This document shows, in pieces, positions 16,371 to 25,520 of a stretch of DNA of 64,000 nt. The DNA comes from JBGVSA01 sp049840475 (GTDB lineage Bacteria > Pseudomonadota > Gammaproteobacteria > Burkholderiales > Rhodocyclaceae). Position 1 is the first letter of the stretch. Every line of letters begins with the position of its first letter. A program made the position numbers and the translations under genes. The DNA is taken from assembly GCA_049840475.1 (NCBI GenBank), contig JASGKX010000003.1:620001-684000 (forward strand), written 5' to 3'. The notes under the pieces are model-generated. The model did no database searches. It had not been told where the DNA came from and worked only from the letters and a program-made list of their open reading frames with translations.

Positions 16371-16392
16371 GGCGGAGGCACCCGCCTCCGCC
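16371..16392. terminator. Hairpin between convergent minE and hydantoinase genes
   Basis: GGCGGAGGC ACCC GCCTCCGCC forms a perfect 9-bp stem with a 4-base loop, in the 47-bp gap between converging genes. There is no T-tract on either side, so it could be a rho-type stop or simply an mRNA-end hairpin. Confidence 0.45.
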
Positions 16393-16402
16393 GTGGCTTA
16401 CC

Positions 16403-17879
16403 TCATCCGCAGCACCCGTTTGCGTGTTTCAGCCCCACATGCGTGCTGAATGCGCTACGCGCTTCTGCACGGTCTGCTGACGGCAATATGCCGGGCGCGC
16501 CACGCGCGACAAAGCGTCCGCTGCCTCGCGCCACCTTCAATGCGCCATCGCGCACGACGCTGCGCCCGCGACTGAACACGTCCGTAGGCCATCCGGTGAT
16601 GGTGCGGCCCTCATAAGGGGTGTAGCCCACGTTATCGTGCAACATGCTGGCCGAAATGCTGACCACGCGATCCGGGTCCCACACCGCGATGTCGGCATCC
16701 GCACCGACCGCAATGGTGCCCTTGCGCGGGGCCATGCCATAGAGCCGCGCGTGGTTGGTGGCGGTGAGCGCGACAAATTGCTCGATGCTCATCCGGCCCG
16801 TCCTGACACCTTCCGAAAACAGCAGCGGCAAGCGCAGCTCAACGCCTGGCACGCCATTGGCCATTTCCTTGAACGTGGTGGCTTCTCCCTTGGGCAGCTT
16901 GCCGCTCGTGTCGAAGCGATACGGCGCGTGGTCCGACGAATACACGCCCAGCGTGCCGTCGATCAGGCCTTGCCATACGGCCTGCTGCGAATCCGCATCG
17001 CGCGGTGGCGGGCTACAACAGAACTTTGCGCCTTCCAGCCCAGGCAGATCGCTGTCGCTCGCTTCGAGGAACAGATACTGGGGGCAACTTTCCGCCAGCA
17101 CCGGGGCGCCCATCCTTTGCGCTGAACGGATCACATCGATGGTTTCGCGGCCCGATACATGAACGATCAGAACGGGGACGTTCACCAGACGCGCAAGCGT
17201 GATTGCGCGGTTCGTCGCCTCAGTCTCGGCCAGCGAATCGTGCGCCATGGCGTGGAATTTCGGTGCGGTATGGCCGCGCTCCAGCAAGCGATGCGCAATC
17301 CAACGGATCATGTCGTGATTTTCGGCGTGCATCATCACCAGCGCGCCGAGTTCGCTCGCCTTGTCCATCACGTCGAGCAACTGGTAGTCGTCGAGCTTGA
17401 GCCGGTCGTAGGTCATGTAGACCTTGAGCGAGGTAATGCCGTCGCGCACGGCCTGCGGTAAGTGTTCGCGCAATGCGACCTCATCGGGATTGGTCAGGAT
17501 GAGGTGAAAGCCATAGTCGATGACTGCCTTCTCGGCCGCGCGGCGATGGTAGTCGGCCAGAACGTCCGGTATGCGATCGCCGCGATGCTGTGCGGCGAAA
17601 GACAGTATGGTGGTCGTGCCGCCAAATGCCGCCGACACGGTGCCACTGTAGAAGTCATCCGCGCACATCACGCCCATGCCTGACAGTTGCTCGATGTGGC
17701 AGTGGCTATCAATGCCTCCGGGCAGCACCCAGCGCCCTGTTGCGTTCAACGTCTTCGCGCCCTGGCGGTAGCTGCGGCGCGATAGCCGTAATGACGCCAT
17801 CATTGATGCCGATGTCGGCCTGAAAGGTCGCGTCTGCGTTGCTGATGCGACCGTTGCGGATCGTCAGATCAAAGTCCAT
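16403..17879 (-). pseudogene. Dihydropyrimidinase / D-hydantoinase family amidohydrolase with an apparent 1-base frameshift
   Basis: The ATG at 17879 (GAGGGA upstream) begins MDFDLTIRNGRISNADATFQ; this frame runs to about 17760, where the main body continues one frame over (GAKTLNATGRWVLPGGIDSHCHIEQ). Dropping one C from the CCC at 17760-17762 joins them into about 491 residues. All metal-site elements are present: HCH in GGIDSHCHIE, the carbamylatable Lys in LKVYMTYDR, HAEN, VHVSG and the Asp of SSDHAP. The family hydrolyses cyclic amides such as dihydropyrimidines, hydantoins and imides. SDR and, beyond the LysR gene, amidase and racemase-like genes support a ureide/amide pathway. The break may be a sequence error. 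Confidence 0.85.
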
Positions 17880-17913
17880 GGTTCCCTCTGTTTTGGGCAA
17901 TGACTGTGCGTGC

Positions 17914-18693
17914 TCAGAAAGTGCCGGGGTAATGGCCGCCGTCGAGCAACAGATTCTGTCCAGTGATAAACCCCGCCTGCGCGCTGCACAGGTAGGCGCA
18001 GGCATCGCCGAATTCGGCGGGTTCGCCAAGGCGGCCAGCCGGGTTCGCCGCAGCACGCTCGGCAATCACCTGCTCCACGGTCTTGCCGCTTTTGGCGGCC
18101 CACTGCGCCGCTGTTTCTTTAAGGCGATCCGTCTCGAACGGGCCAGGCAAGAGGTTGTTGATGGTGACGTTGTGCGCCACGGTTACGCGCGCAAGGCCTG
18201 CGACAAAGCCTGTCAGCCCCGAACGTGCCCCATTCGATAGACCCAGTATGTCAATGGGCGCCTTCACCGCGCCGGAGGTGATGTTGACGATGCGCCCAAA
18301 GCGCCGCGCGATCATGCCGTCGACCGTGGCGCGGATCAGCGCGATCGGCGTGAGCATGTTGGCGTCCAGCGCGGCGATCCACGCCTCGCGGTCCCAGTCG
18401 CGGAAATCACCCGGCTTGGGGCCGCCTGCGTTGGTGATGAGGATGTCGGGTTGCGGGCAGGCCGCCAGTACGGCAGCACGCCCTTCGTCGGTGGTCACGT
18501 CGGCCACGACCGTGGTGACCTCACTACCGGTTGCGCTGCGGATTTCGTCCGCCGTGCGTGCCAACGCCTCCGCGCCGCGCGCCACCAACGTCACGTGCGC
18601 GCCCTCCCGCGCAAGCGACTTGGCGCACGCACGTCCGAGACCTTTGCTTGAAGCGCACACCAGTGCGCGGCGTCCTGAGATTCCGAGATCCAT
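17914..18693 (-). CDS. Atypical short-chain dehydrogenase/reductase (BKR-like) lacking the YxxxK pair
   Basis: 259 residues with a Rossmann nucleotide-binding start (GRRALVCASSKGLGRACAKSLA), the NAG motif (ILITNAGGPKPGDF) and an ITSG Ser strand. At the catalytic Tyr/Lys position it has LGLSNGARSGL instead of YxxxK. It ends with the usual GQNLLLDGG. This matches a known divergent SDR subgroup annotated as beta-ketoacyl reductase-like, in which the catalytic tetrad is not conserved. It lies upstream of the hydantoinase on the same strand (34-bp gap), so the two are probably cotranscribed from the region shared with the LysR gene. Confidence 0.82.
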   Translation of the reverse strand: MDLGISGRRALVCASSKGLGRACAKSLAREGAHVTLVARGAEALARTADEIRSATGSEVTTVVADVTTDEGRAAVLAACPQPDILITNAGGPKPGDFRDWDREAWIAALDANMLTPIALIRATVDGMIARRFGRIVNITSGAVKAPIDILGLSNGARSGLTGFVAGLARVTVAHNVTINNLLPGPFETDRLKETAAQWAAKSGKTVEQVIAERAAANPAGRLGEPAEFGDACAYLCSAQAGFITGQNLLLDGGHYPGTF

Positions 18694-18823
18694 TGATGGG
18701 GTACCGAGTCAATCGCGTGGTAAGTGAATGAATGCAGCCACGGCACAGTGCGGGCGGCTGAATCGCGTGACCTCATTATTCGAACCACCAGGACGGCTGT
18801 CGCATACCTTTTTGTCGGCCTCC

Positions 18824-18841
18824 ATTAACGCAGCGTTATGC
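18824..18841. promoter_or_regulatory. Putative LysR operator, copy 1
   Basis: ATTAAC-N5-GTTATGC. It contains TAACGCAGCGTTA, a 13-bp palindrome of T-N11-A type. It lies in the divergent region between the SDR and LysR genes, and a second copy with the same half-sites and spacing lies 219 bp away. Confidence 0.5.
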
Positions 18842-19042
18842 GCCACAACGGCGCATCGTCTGTGTAGCAGGCTCGCGTCAATGCACCGCCCTGGCCCCCA
18901 CATTGCCCGCCATCGTGAATGCCATGCGGATTTGCGCGCATGACGCTCGTGCGGCGCATGCCCCATCACGCAACGCCTGCGCACGATCCGCTGCACTCGC
19001 CGGAAAACCTTCGGCATACCGATTGCTTTAACGCTGTTCATC

Positions 19043-19060
19043 ATTAACTGTTTGTTATGC
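19043..19060. promoter_or_regulatory. Putative LysR operator, copy 2
   Basis: ATTAAC-TGTTT-GTTATGC repeats the half-sites and 5-bp spacing of the copy at 18824 and ends 31 bp before the LysR start. This is consistent with autoregulation. A partial half-site TTAACGCTGTT lies just upstream at about 19028. Confidence 0.5.
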
Positions 19061-19091
19061 ACGATCCGTACCCACGGACGGCAGTCTTGCC

Positions 19092-20024
19092 ATGTCGATG
19101 AACCTGCGTCAGATCGAAGTGTTCCGGGCCGTGATGATCACCGGCTCAATCAGTGGCGCCTCGCAACTGCTGTTCGTCTCGCAGCCGGCGGTCAGCCGCC
19201 TGCTGTCGCACACCGAGTCACGCGTGGGGTTTGCGCTGTTCGAGCGCATCAAGGGGCGGCTCTACGCGACGCCCGAGGCGAAGAAGCTCTTCCGTGAAGT
19301 CGAACACGTCTACGCCGGCGTGCAACGCGTTAACACATTGGCACGCGAGCTTGCCGAGCATCAGGAGGGCATTCTCAACGTGGTGTCGAGCCCCAGTGTC
19401 GGACAGATGGTGATCCCGCTCGCCATGGCGGCATTCCGGCACACCCATCCACAGGTGAAGCTGAGCTTTCAGTATCTGGGCTTTGCCCCGCTCGTCGAGC
19501 GCCTGCTCAACCGTCAGGCCGATCTCGGCGTGACCATTCTGCCGACCAAGCATCCCAACCTTGAAACCACGCCACTGGGTAGCGGCCGGCTGGTGTGCAT
19601 CTGCCCTGTCGATCACCCGCTCGCTCGACTCGACACACTTTCCGTCGCGGACGTCATGCCCTACCCCTTCATCGCCTACGACCGCAGCTCTCCATTCGGA
19701 CTGCTGGTGAACGGCTGGTTCGAAGGTGCGGGCGAGAGCTATCGCGCGGCCATAGAAGTCGGCTCGCCGCAGAACGCATGCGCATTGGTGCTCGCGGGTG
19801 CAGGCGTAGCCATCGTCGATGAGTTTTCAGTACGCAGTTGGCCGGCGAGCCAGCTGGCGGTGCGCCCGCTGCTGAACGGACCCAGCGTTCGCGCCAACCT
19901 GGTGCATACGCGTTTCGAGCCCTTGTCGCAGATTGCGCAGACGTTCGTCGGCGTGCTCGGCCAGCTCATGCAAACCGAAGGATTCCAGCCTGCGCCCGAT
20001 CTGGTGCAGGAACAGAGCGATTGA
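19092..20024 (+). CDS. LysR-family transcriptional regulator
   Basis: 310 residues. The N-terminal winged helix-turn-helix (residues about 3-62: LRQIEVFRAVMITGSISGASQLLFVSQPAVSRLLSHTE) is typical of LysR. A linker helix and a periplasmic-binding-like effector domain follow (about 95-295). It is divergent from the SDR-hydantoinase pair and precedes the aldolase-amidase-racemase-ABC genes by 59 bp. It is therefore placed to control both arms, and the paired operator-like repeats upstream support this. The effector cannot be read from sequence. Confidence 0.93.
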   Translation: MSMNLRQIEVFRAVMITGSISGASQLLFVSQPAVSRLLSHTESRVGFALFERIKGRLYATPEAKKLFREVEHVYAGVQRVNTLARELAEHQEGILNVVSSPSVGQMVIPLAMAAFRHTHPQVKLSFQYLGFAPLVERLLNRQADLGVTILPTKHPNLETTPLGSGRLVCICPVDHPLARLDTLSVADVMPYPFIAYDRSSPFGLLVNGWFEGAGESYRAAIEVGSPQNACALVLAGAGVAIVDEFSVRSWPASQLAVRPLLNGPSVRANLVHTRFEPLSQIAQTFVGVLGQLMQTEGFQPAPDLVQEQSD

Positions 20025-20083
20025 CGCCATGTTAAGGGTGGCCTCCATAAAAGCACGCGACATAGACCGGGGCGGTTCGAATA

Positions 20084-21058
20084 ATGGCCACAACTCAAAC
20101 GCAACCCGGCAATCGACTCATGACAATCGCATCCTCAACCGACCGTCTCGCATCCGCCAAGGGTGTGTTCACCATCTGCCCCACGCCGTTCGCCGCCGAT
20201 GGCTCACTCGATCTGGCAAGCATCGCCTCACTGGTCGACTTTCAGATCGAAGCGGGCGTCAACGGGCTGGCGATCCTTGGCTTTCTCGGCGAATCGCACA
20301 AGCTCTCGCAGGATGAGCGCACGCAGGTGATCCGTGCCTTCATCGCGCAGGTGAAAGGCCGCGTGCCGGTGTGGGTAGGTGTGCGTGCGCTGGGCGTGGC
20401 CGGTGCAATCGAACAGGCTCGCGAGGCCGAATCGCTCGGCGCCGAGGCGGTGTTCGTCGCGCCGCTCGACACCACGGCGGACGCGGTGCAGTTCGACTAC
20501 TACCGCACCGTCGCGCAGGCAGTGAAGATCCCCGTCGTCATCCACGACTTTCCCGATTCGTTCGGCACCGAGATCGGCGCTGACCTCGTGGCACGCCTTG
20601 GCCGTGAAGGCGGCGTAGGCATGATCAAGATGGAAGAGCCGCCTGTCGGCCAGAAGATTTCGCGCATCCTCGAACTCGCGCAAGGCAGCACAAAAGTGTT
20701 CGGCGGCCTGGGCGGGGTGTACTTCCTCGAAGAGTTGCAGCGGGGTGCGGTGGGCACGATGACGGGTTTCGCCTTCCCCGAAATCCTCGTGCGTATCTAC
20801 CAGCACCACGCAGCGGGCGACCACGCCGCCGCAGCGGCGACCTTCGATCGCTACTGCCCCCTCATCCGCTATGAGTTCCAGCCCAAGGTGGGGCTCGCAT
20901 TGCGCAAAGCCACCTATATGCGACGCGGCGTGATCGCCTGCGACGCCATCCGTTCGCCTGGCATGCGCATGGACCCGATCACGGCGCGCGAACTGGAAGC
21001 CACGGTTGAGCGTGTGGGCCTGTCGTTCGCGCATCGCGGTGCGTATTGCATCGAATGA
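20084..21058 (+). CDS. Dihydrodipicolinate synthase / N-acetylneuraminate lyase family aldolase
   Basis: 324 residues from ATG 20084 (ATG 20120 is an alternative). A TIM barrel of the DapA superfamily is evident from GVFTICPTPFAADGSLDLASI, GVNGLAILGFLGESHKLS, the DYYRTVAQAVKIPVVIHDFPDSFG strand and GVGMIKMEEPP, where the Lys of IKMEE is the expected Schiff-base Lys. The usual active-site Tyr of the YNxP motif is replaced by HDFPDS, so the substrate differs from true DapA. Its place in an amide catabolic cluster suggests a lyase for the carbon skeleton released. Confidence 0.85.
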   Translation: MATTQTQPGNRLMTIASSTDRLASAKGVFTICPTPFAADGSLDLASIASLVDFQIEAGVNGLAILGFLGESHKLSQDERTQVIRAFIAQVKGRVPVWVGVRALGVAGAIEQAREAESLGAEAVFVAPLDTTADAVQFDYYRTVAQAVKIPVVIHDFPDSFGTEIGADLVARLGREGGVGMIKMEEPPVGQKISRILELAQGSTKVFGGLGGVYFLEELQRGAVGTMTGFAFPEILVRIYQHHAAGDHAAAAATFDRYCPLIRYEFQPKVGLALRKATYMRRGVIACDAIRSPGMRMDPITARELEATVERVGLSFAHRGAYCIE

Positions 21059-21108
21059 CCTTGCCCCGCCCTAACCACTGATTGACGCATCAACAGAAAG
21101 AGACCTCG

Positions 21109-22512
21109 ATGACAACCGACATCTACAAGCTGACCGTGCGCGAAATCGGCGAACGGTTGCGCAGCCGCCAACTGACCGCCACGCAGGTGGTCAACCACTT
21201 TCTCGCACGCATCGACACCCTTCAGCCGACGCTGAACGCCTTCATCCATGTCAACGCCGAAGGTGCGCGCGCCGCAGCCAGAGAGAGCGATGAGCGCTTT
21301 GCCAGAGGTGAGCCGCGCAGCTGGCTGGAGGGCATTCCGGTATCGATCAAGGACAACATTCTCGTCAAGGACATGCCTTTTGTCTTTGGCTCGCCGCTGT
21401 TCAGGGACAACGTCGCCGATCACGATGAACTGCCAATCGAACTGTTGCGCAATGCCGGCGCCATCATCATCGGCAAGACCAATCTGCCGGAATTCGCCAG
21501 CCGCGGCTCGACCTACAACCCTGTGTTCGGCGCGACCGGAAACCCGTGGAACGCCGAACTGACCACGGGTGGTTCGAGCGGCGGCTCTGTCGCGTCGGTC
21601 GCGGCGGGCATGGTGCCACTGTCGCTCGGCACGGACGGTGGTGGATCGATCCGCCGCCCGGCCGGCTACACCGGGCTGGTGGGACTCAAGCCCACGCTAT
21701 CGCGTATTCCGCGTGCAGATGGTTTTTCATCAGTGCTGTACGACTGCGAAGTGGTCGGCCCCATCGGCCGTACCGTCGACGATGTCCGTCTGATGATGTC
21801 CGCCATCGCCCGCCCCGACCGTCGTGACCAACGTTCGCGAGGGTTCGCGCCGATGACAGAAAACGCCTGCGCACTGCGCAAGCTGAAGGTTCTGTATGTC
21901 CCCCGATTGGGCAGCAATCCGGTCGACCCGGAGATTGCACGGAGCTGTGCGGAAGCCGCCGGGCGCTTCGCCCGCATGGGGCATGAAGTCGTCGAAGGCG
22001 AGCTGCCTTTCGACATCAAACCGGTCAGCGACAACTGGGCAAAGATCGGCAACGTGTGCATGTCGTTGATGGCGCGTAACAACGCGGCGTTCAAGGATCT
22101 CGTGACGCCGGAGTACCGCGACCGTGCGATGACGGGGGACGCCATCTCGGGCGGCGAATACCAGGGTGTCATCGAACTGCTCTATGCGTTGCGCGCCGCC
22201 GTAGGCAGCGCATTCGAGACCTGGGACATCATCATGACGCCGGCCTCCGCCGCCAATCCGTGGCCCAAGAATGAGCCCTTCCCTCCGGTTATCGACGGCC
22301 AATCGGTCGGGCCACGCGGGCATGCCGTCTTCACCAACTGGGTGAACGCCTGCAGCCACCCCGGCATCACTTTGCCGGCGGCCCCCACGCAATCGGGCAT
22401 GCCAATCGGATTCCAACTCGTGGCTGACTTCGGCGCCGATGAGTTGCTGCTCGATCTGGCCGAGCAATACGAACAGCACCACGAATGGAAGAACACCTGG
22501 CCTGCCTGCTGA
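21109..22512 (+). CDS. Amidase-signature family amidohydrolase
   Basis: 467 residues from ATG 21109 (AGAAAGAGAC upstream). The Ser-cisSer-Lys triad is visible: Lys in VSIKDNI, and the two Ser in the block running TTGGSSGGS to GTDGGGSIRRPA. Domain order and length fit the amidase-signature family, which hydrolyses linear amides in the cytoplasm. Together with the hydantoinase-like enzyme and racemase-like protein it suggests stepwise opening and hydrolysis of an amide or ureide. The exact substrate is not predictable, and GatA-like function is unlikely because no gatB/C is adjacent. Confidence 0.92.
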   Translation: MTTDIYKLTVREIGERLRSRQLTATQVVNHFLARIDTLQPTLNAFIHVNAEGARAAARESDERFARGEPRSWLEGIPVSIKDNILVKDMPFVFGSPLFRDNVADHDELPIELLRNAGAIIIGKTNLPEFASRGSTYNPVFGATGNPWNAELTTGGSSGGSVASVAAGMVPLSLGTDGGGSIRRPAGYTGLVGLKPTLSRIPRADGFSSVLYDCEVVGPIGRTVDDVRLMMSAIARPDRRDQRSRGFAPMTENACALRKLKVLYVPRLGSNPVDPEIARSCAEAAGRFARMGHEVVEGELPFDIKPVSDNWAKIGNVCMSLMARNNAAFKDLVTPEYRDRAMTGDAISGGEYQGVIELLYALRAAVGSAFETWDIIMTPASAANPWPKNEPFPPVIDGQSVGPRGHAVFTNWVNACSHPGITLPAAPTQSGMPIGFQLVADFGADELLLDLAEQYEQHHEWKNTWPAC

Positions 22513-22533
22513 GCCACGGAAGGATTCGACGCC

Positions 22534-23199
22534 ATGAGAGTGCTGCTGATCAACCCGAACACCAATACCGCGACAACCTCTTTGATGCTGTCGGTGGCGC
22601 GCGCCATCGCACCTGCCGGTTGGGATTGGTTGTCGCTGACCGCCGCCAACGGTGCTGCGCTGATCGATAGCGAAACCGCATTGCACGTTGCCGCCGCGGA
22701 GGTCGCAGGCATGGCGGCGCAGATTCGCATCATGCAGCCGGATGCCGTCATCGTGGCGGCCTTTGGCGACCCCGGCCTGCAAGCGTTGCGCATGGTGCTC
22801 GACATGCCGGTGTTCGGCATTGGCGAATCGGCCATGCAGGCCGCCGACGCGTTGGGTATGCCGTACTCGGTACTGACTGTCACGCCGAAACTGCGCGCTT
22901 CGACGCTGGGCCAGATCCGCCGCTACGGATGCGAAAAGCACTTCAACACGCTTGTCATTGCGGCCGATGACGCCGTCGCGACGACCGCCAACCCGGACAC
23001 GCTGATCGAAAAGGTCAAAGGCTCTATCGATCGCGCCATCCGTGAAGACGGCTCGAAGGTGCTCGTCATCGGCGGCGGTCCCGTCGCGGCAGCGGCGCAG
23101 ACGTTGAGCCAATCAGATGATGTCGTCGTCATTCAGCCTTTGCTGGCGGCCATCGACAAGGTCAAGAGCATTCCCCGTCACTCGTACTCCCCCACGTAA
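22534..23199 (+). CDS. Asp/Glu/hydantoin racemase-like protein lacking both catalytic cysteines
   Basis: 221 residues beginning MRVLLINPNTNTATT, the hydantoin racemase signature. The fold-defining FGDPGL motif is present, but the preceding catalytic Cys is Ala (A76). The second catalytic Cys position in the LGC motif is Gly (VIGGGP, G181). The only Cys seen is C133 in YGCEKH. A two-base racemisation by the standard Cys pair is therefore not possible. It could be a decarboxylase- or isomerase-like relative, or a non-catalytic homologue. It lies between an amidase and an amino-acid ABC transporter. Confidence 0.82.
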   Translation: MRVLLINPNTNTATTSLMLSVARAIAPAGWDWLSLTAANGAALIDSETALHVAAAEVAGMAAQIRIMQPDAVIVAAFGDPGLQALRMVLDMPVFGIGESAMQAADALGMPYSVLTVTPKLRASTLGQIRRYGCEKHFNTLVIAADDAVATTANPDTLIEKVKGSIDRAIREDGSKVLVIGGGPVAAAAQTLSQSDDVVVIQPLLAAIDKVKSIPRHSYSPT

Positions 23200-23209
23200 A
23201 GGAAGAACC

Positions 23210-24058
23210 ATGCGTAGCCGTCCCACCCTGAAGCTGTCCGCCACCGCCGCCGCGCTGCTGTTCGCCAGCACGCTTGCGCACGCCACGCCGGACAACCTGC
23301 TTTCGCCCGCCGACTCATCGCTGCCGCCGTTCTCGATGTCCGACCTCGGCGGCGGCCTGAAGGGGCTGACCATCGACCTGGCCGCTGAGCTTTCCAAGCA
23401 GATCGGACAAAAGATATCCATCGATGGCGCGCAGTGGAGCGCGGCCCTGCCCGGCTTGAATTCGGGCAAGTACGACCTGCTGCTCTCGCCGGTGAATGTC
23501 ACGCCCGAGCGCGCCGCCATGTTGTTGTTCAGCGAGCCTTATCTCGAAAACGACTTCCTCTTTCTGACCAAGAAGGACGCGCCCGACGTCACCGATCTGA
23601 ATCAGTTCAAGGGCAAGACCATTGCGACGAACAAGGGCTCGTCCTTCGAGGCGTGGGCCAAGAGCAAGGCCGACGAATTCCAGTTCAAGGTGGACGTGTA
23701 CGGTTCCGGCGCGGACGCCATCCAGGCCGTTCAATCGGGGCGCGCCTTTGCCACGTTGTCGAGCATCCAGACCGGTTCCTGGCTGGCCAACAATAACCCC
23801 GTGCTCAAGGCGAGCTATCGCGTGCGCACCGGCAACGTGGCCGCCATTGCGTTCCGCAAAGACAACGCTGAACTCCAGCTCAAGGTGTCGAACGCGCTCA
23901 AGTGCCTGAAGAAGAGCGGTGTGCTGGCAGCCATGTACGAAAAGTGGACCGGCGTGAAGCCCGACGCCACCTCGCCCACCGTCGTCATCTACGAAGGCGT
24001 CGGCGTGAAGGGCTTCGAAGGTTATCAGCCGAACGCGCCGAAGCCGGTCTGCAAGTAA
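23210..24058 (+). CDS. Polar amino-acid-type ABC transporter periplasmic binding protein
   Basis: 282 residues from ATG 23210 (AAAGGAAG upstream) with a signal peptide ending LAHAT. The SBP_bac_3 domain shows GGGLKGLTIDLAAELSKQIGQK, LLSPVNVTPERAAMLLFSEPY and the second-lobe GKTIATNKGSSFEAW. The C-terminal part ends with about 30 residues beyond the core (VIYEGVGVKGFEGYQP). It starts the transporter set SBP-ATPase-permease-permease, so its ligand is likely the amino-acid-like or ureide substrate of the upstream enzymes. Confidence 0.9.
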   Translation: MRSRPTLKLSATAAALLFASTLAHATPDNLLSPADSSLPPFSMSDLGGGLKGLTIDLAAELSKQIGQKISIDGAQWSAALPGLNSGKYDLLLSPVNVTPERAAMLLFSEPYLENDFLFLTKKDAPDVTDLNQFKGKTIATNKGSSFEAWAKSKADEFQFKVDVYGSGADAIQAVQSGRAFATLSSIQTGSWLANNNPVLKASYRVRTGNVAAIAFRKDNAELQLKVSNALKCLKKSGVLAAMYEKWTGVKPDATSPTVVIYEGVGVKGFEGYQPNAPKPVCK

Positions 24059-24091
24059 TCCCCGCAACGCCCTGCCCGAGACCTCTACAGC

Positions 24092-24838
24092 ATGCAGAAG
24101 CAGATCATTCTTGAAGCCGTCGGTATCACGAAGAACTATGGCGATCTTCGCGTTCTGAATGGCGTGGACTTTCGGGTACGCAAGGGCGAACTGGTGTCGA
24201 TCATCGGCCCGTCGGGCTCCGGCAAGAGCAGCATGCTCAGGTGCTGCAATCTGCTGGAGCGCCCGACGTCGGGCCAGATCGTGTTCGATGGCGAGAACAT
24301 CACCCGCGAGGGCGTGAACATCAATCAGGTTCGCCAGAACATGGGCATGGTGTTCCAGCAGTTCAATCTGTACCCGCACCTGTCGGTGCTCTCGAACGTA
24401 ACGCTAGCACTGCGCTGCGTCCGCAAATTGTCGAAACCCGAAGCCGCCGACATCGCCATGGATGCGCTGGCGCAAGTCGACATGGCGCACAAGCGCGACG
24501 CTTATCCTTCGCAGCTATCGGGCGGCCAGCAGCAGCGTGTGGGCATTGCGCGCGCGGTGGCGCTCAACCCGAAGATCATTCTGTTCGACGAACCGACCAG
24601 CGCACTCGATCCCGAACTGGTATCGAGTGTGCTCGCCGTGATGCGCAAGCTGCGCGAGTCCGGCATGACGATGCTGGTGGTCACGCACGAGATGAGCTTT
24701 GCGAGAGACGTGTCGGATCGGGTGATCTTCATGGATGGCGGTGTCGTTGCCGCCAACGACACGCCGGACAGGATCTTCTCGTCGCAGGGCAACGAACGCA
24801 TGCGGTCATTCCTGTCGCGTTTTCTGGGTGAGCAATAG
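24092..24838 (+). CDS. Polar amino-acid ABC transporter ATP-binding protein
   Basis: 248 residues with Walker A GPSGSGKSS, Q-loop MVFQQFNLYPHLSVL, signature LSGGQQQRVGIARA, Walker B IILFDEPTSALDPE and the switch His in VVTHEM. These match the GlnQ/HisP subfamily. The gene is separated by 33 bp from the binding protein and by 1 bp from the first permease. Confidence 0.95.
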   Translation: MQKQIILEAVGITKNYGDLRVLNGVDFRVRKGELVSIIGPSGSGKSSMLRCCNLLERPTSGQIVFDGENITREGVNINQVRQNMGMVFQQFNLYPHLSVLSNVTLALRCVRKLSKPEAADIAMDALAQVDMAHKRDAYPSQLSGGQQQRVGIARAVALNPKIILFDEPTSALDPELVSSVLAVMRKLRESGMTMLVVTHEMSFARDVSDRVIFMDGGVVAANDTPDRIFSSQGNERMRSFLSRFLGEQ

Positions 24839-24839
24839 C

Positions 24840-25520
24840 ATGGCGTCACCCTCTTCGCTGATCCACACCTTTCTGAACCCGGACATCATCCGGCAGACCG
24901 CGCCCATGATTATGAGTGCGGTCGGGCAGACTGTTCTGCTCGGCGTGCTGGTGATCGTGTTCGGCGTGCTGCTCGGCATCGTGCTCGCGTCGATCCGCAC
25001 GTACACCTCGCGCCGCTTGGTGACGACGCTGATCGTTGGCTATGTCGACGTGCTGCGCGCGTTGCCGCCGCTCGTGTTGTTGATCATGGTGTACTTCGCA
25101 CTGCCGTACGTGAACATCTCGATCGGATCAGTATTCGCCACCTTCATCTGTCTTGCGGCGATTCTGTCGGCGTTCATCGAAGAATGCGTGTGGTCCGGCA
25201 TCATGACCTTACCGAAGGGACAGATGGAGGCCTCGCGCTCAACAGGCATGACGTGGTTTGCCAGCATGGTCCACGTTGTATTGCCACAGGCGATCAGGGC
25301 GACGCTGCCGCAGATCACCAACCGCTGCATCGCCACCATCAAGAACACCGCGCTGGGTTCCGTGATCGGCTTCAATGAAATTCTCGGCAGTGCACAAGCC
25401 GCCAGCAGCGACTACGCCAATCCAACGCCGCTCACGCTGTGCGCGTTGATCTACATCGCCTTGATATTCCCGTTCGTCCTGGCGTCCCGATACCTTGAAT
25501 ACAGATCAGAGAGCCGCTGA
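24840..25520 (+). CDS. Polar amino-acid ABC transporter permease 1
   Basis: 226 residues, His/Glu/Gln/Arg permease type, with about five TM helices. The coupling segment EASRSTGMTWFASMVHVVLPQAIRATLPQI corresponds to the EAA motif. The ATG at 24840 starts 1 bp after the ATPase stop, and the TGA overlaps the next ATG by one base. Confidence 0.93.
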   Translation: MASPSSLIHTFLNPDIIRQTAPMIMSAVGQTVLLGVLVIVFGVLLGIVLASIRTYTSRRLVTTLIVGYVDVLRALPPLVLLIMVYFALPYVNISIGSVFATFICLAAILSAFIEECVWSGIMTLPKGQMEASRSTGMTWFASMVHVVLPQAIRATLPQITNRCIATIKNTALGSVIGFNEILGSAQAASSDYANPTPLTLCALIYIALIFPFVLASRYLEYRSESR

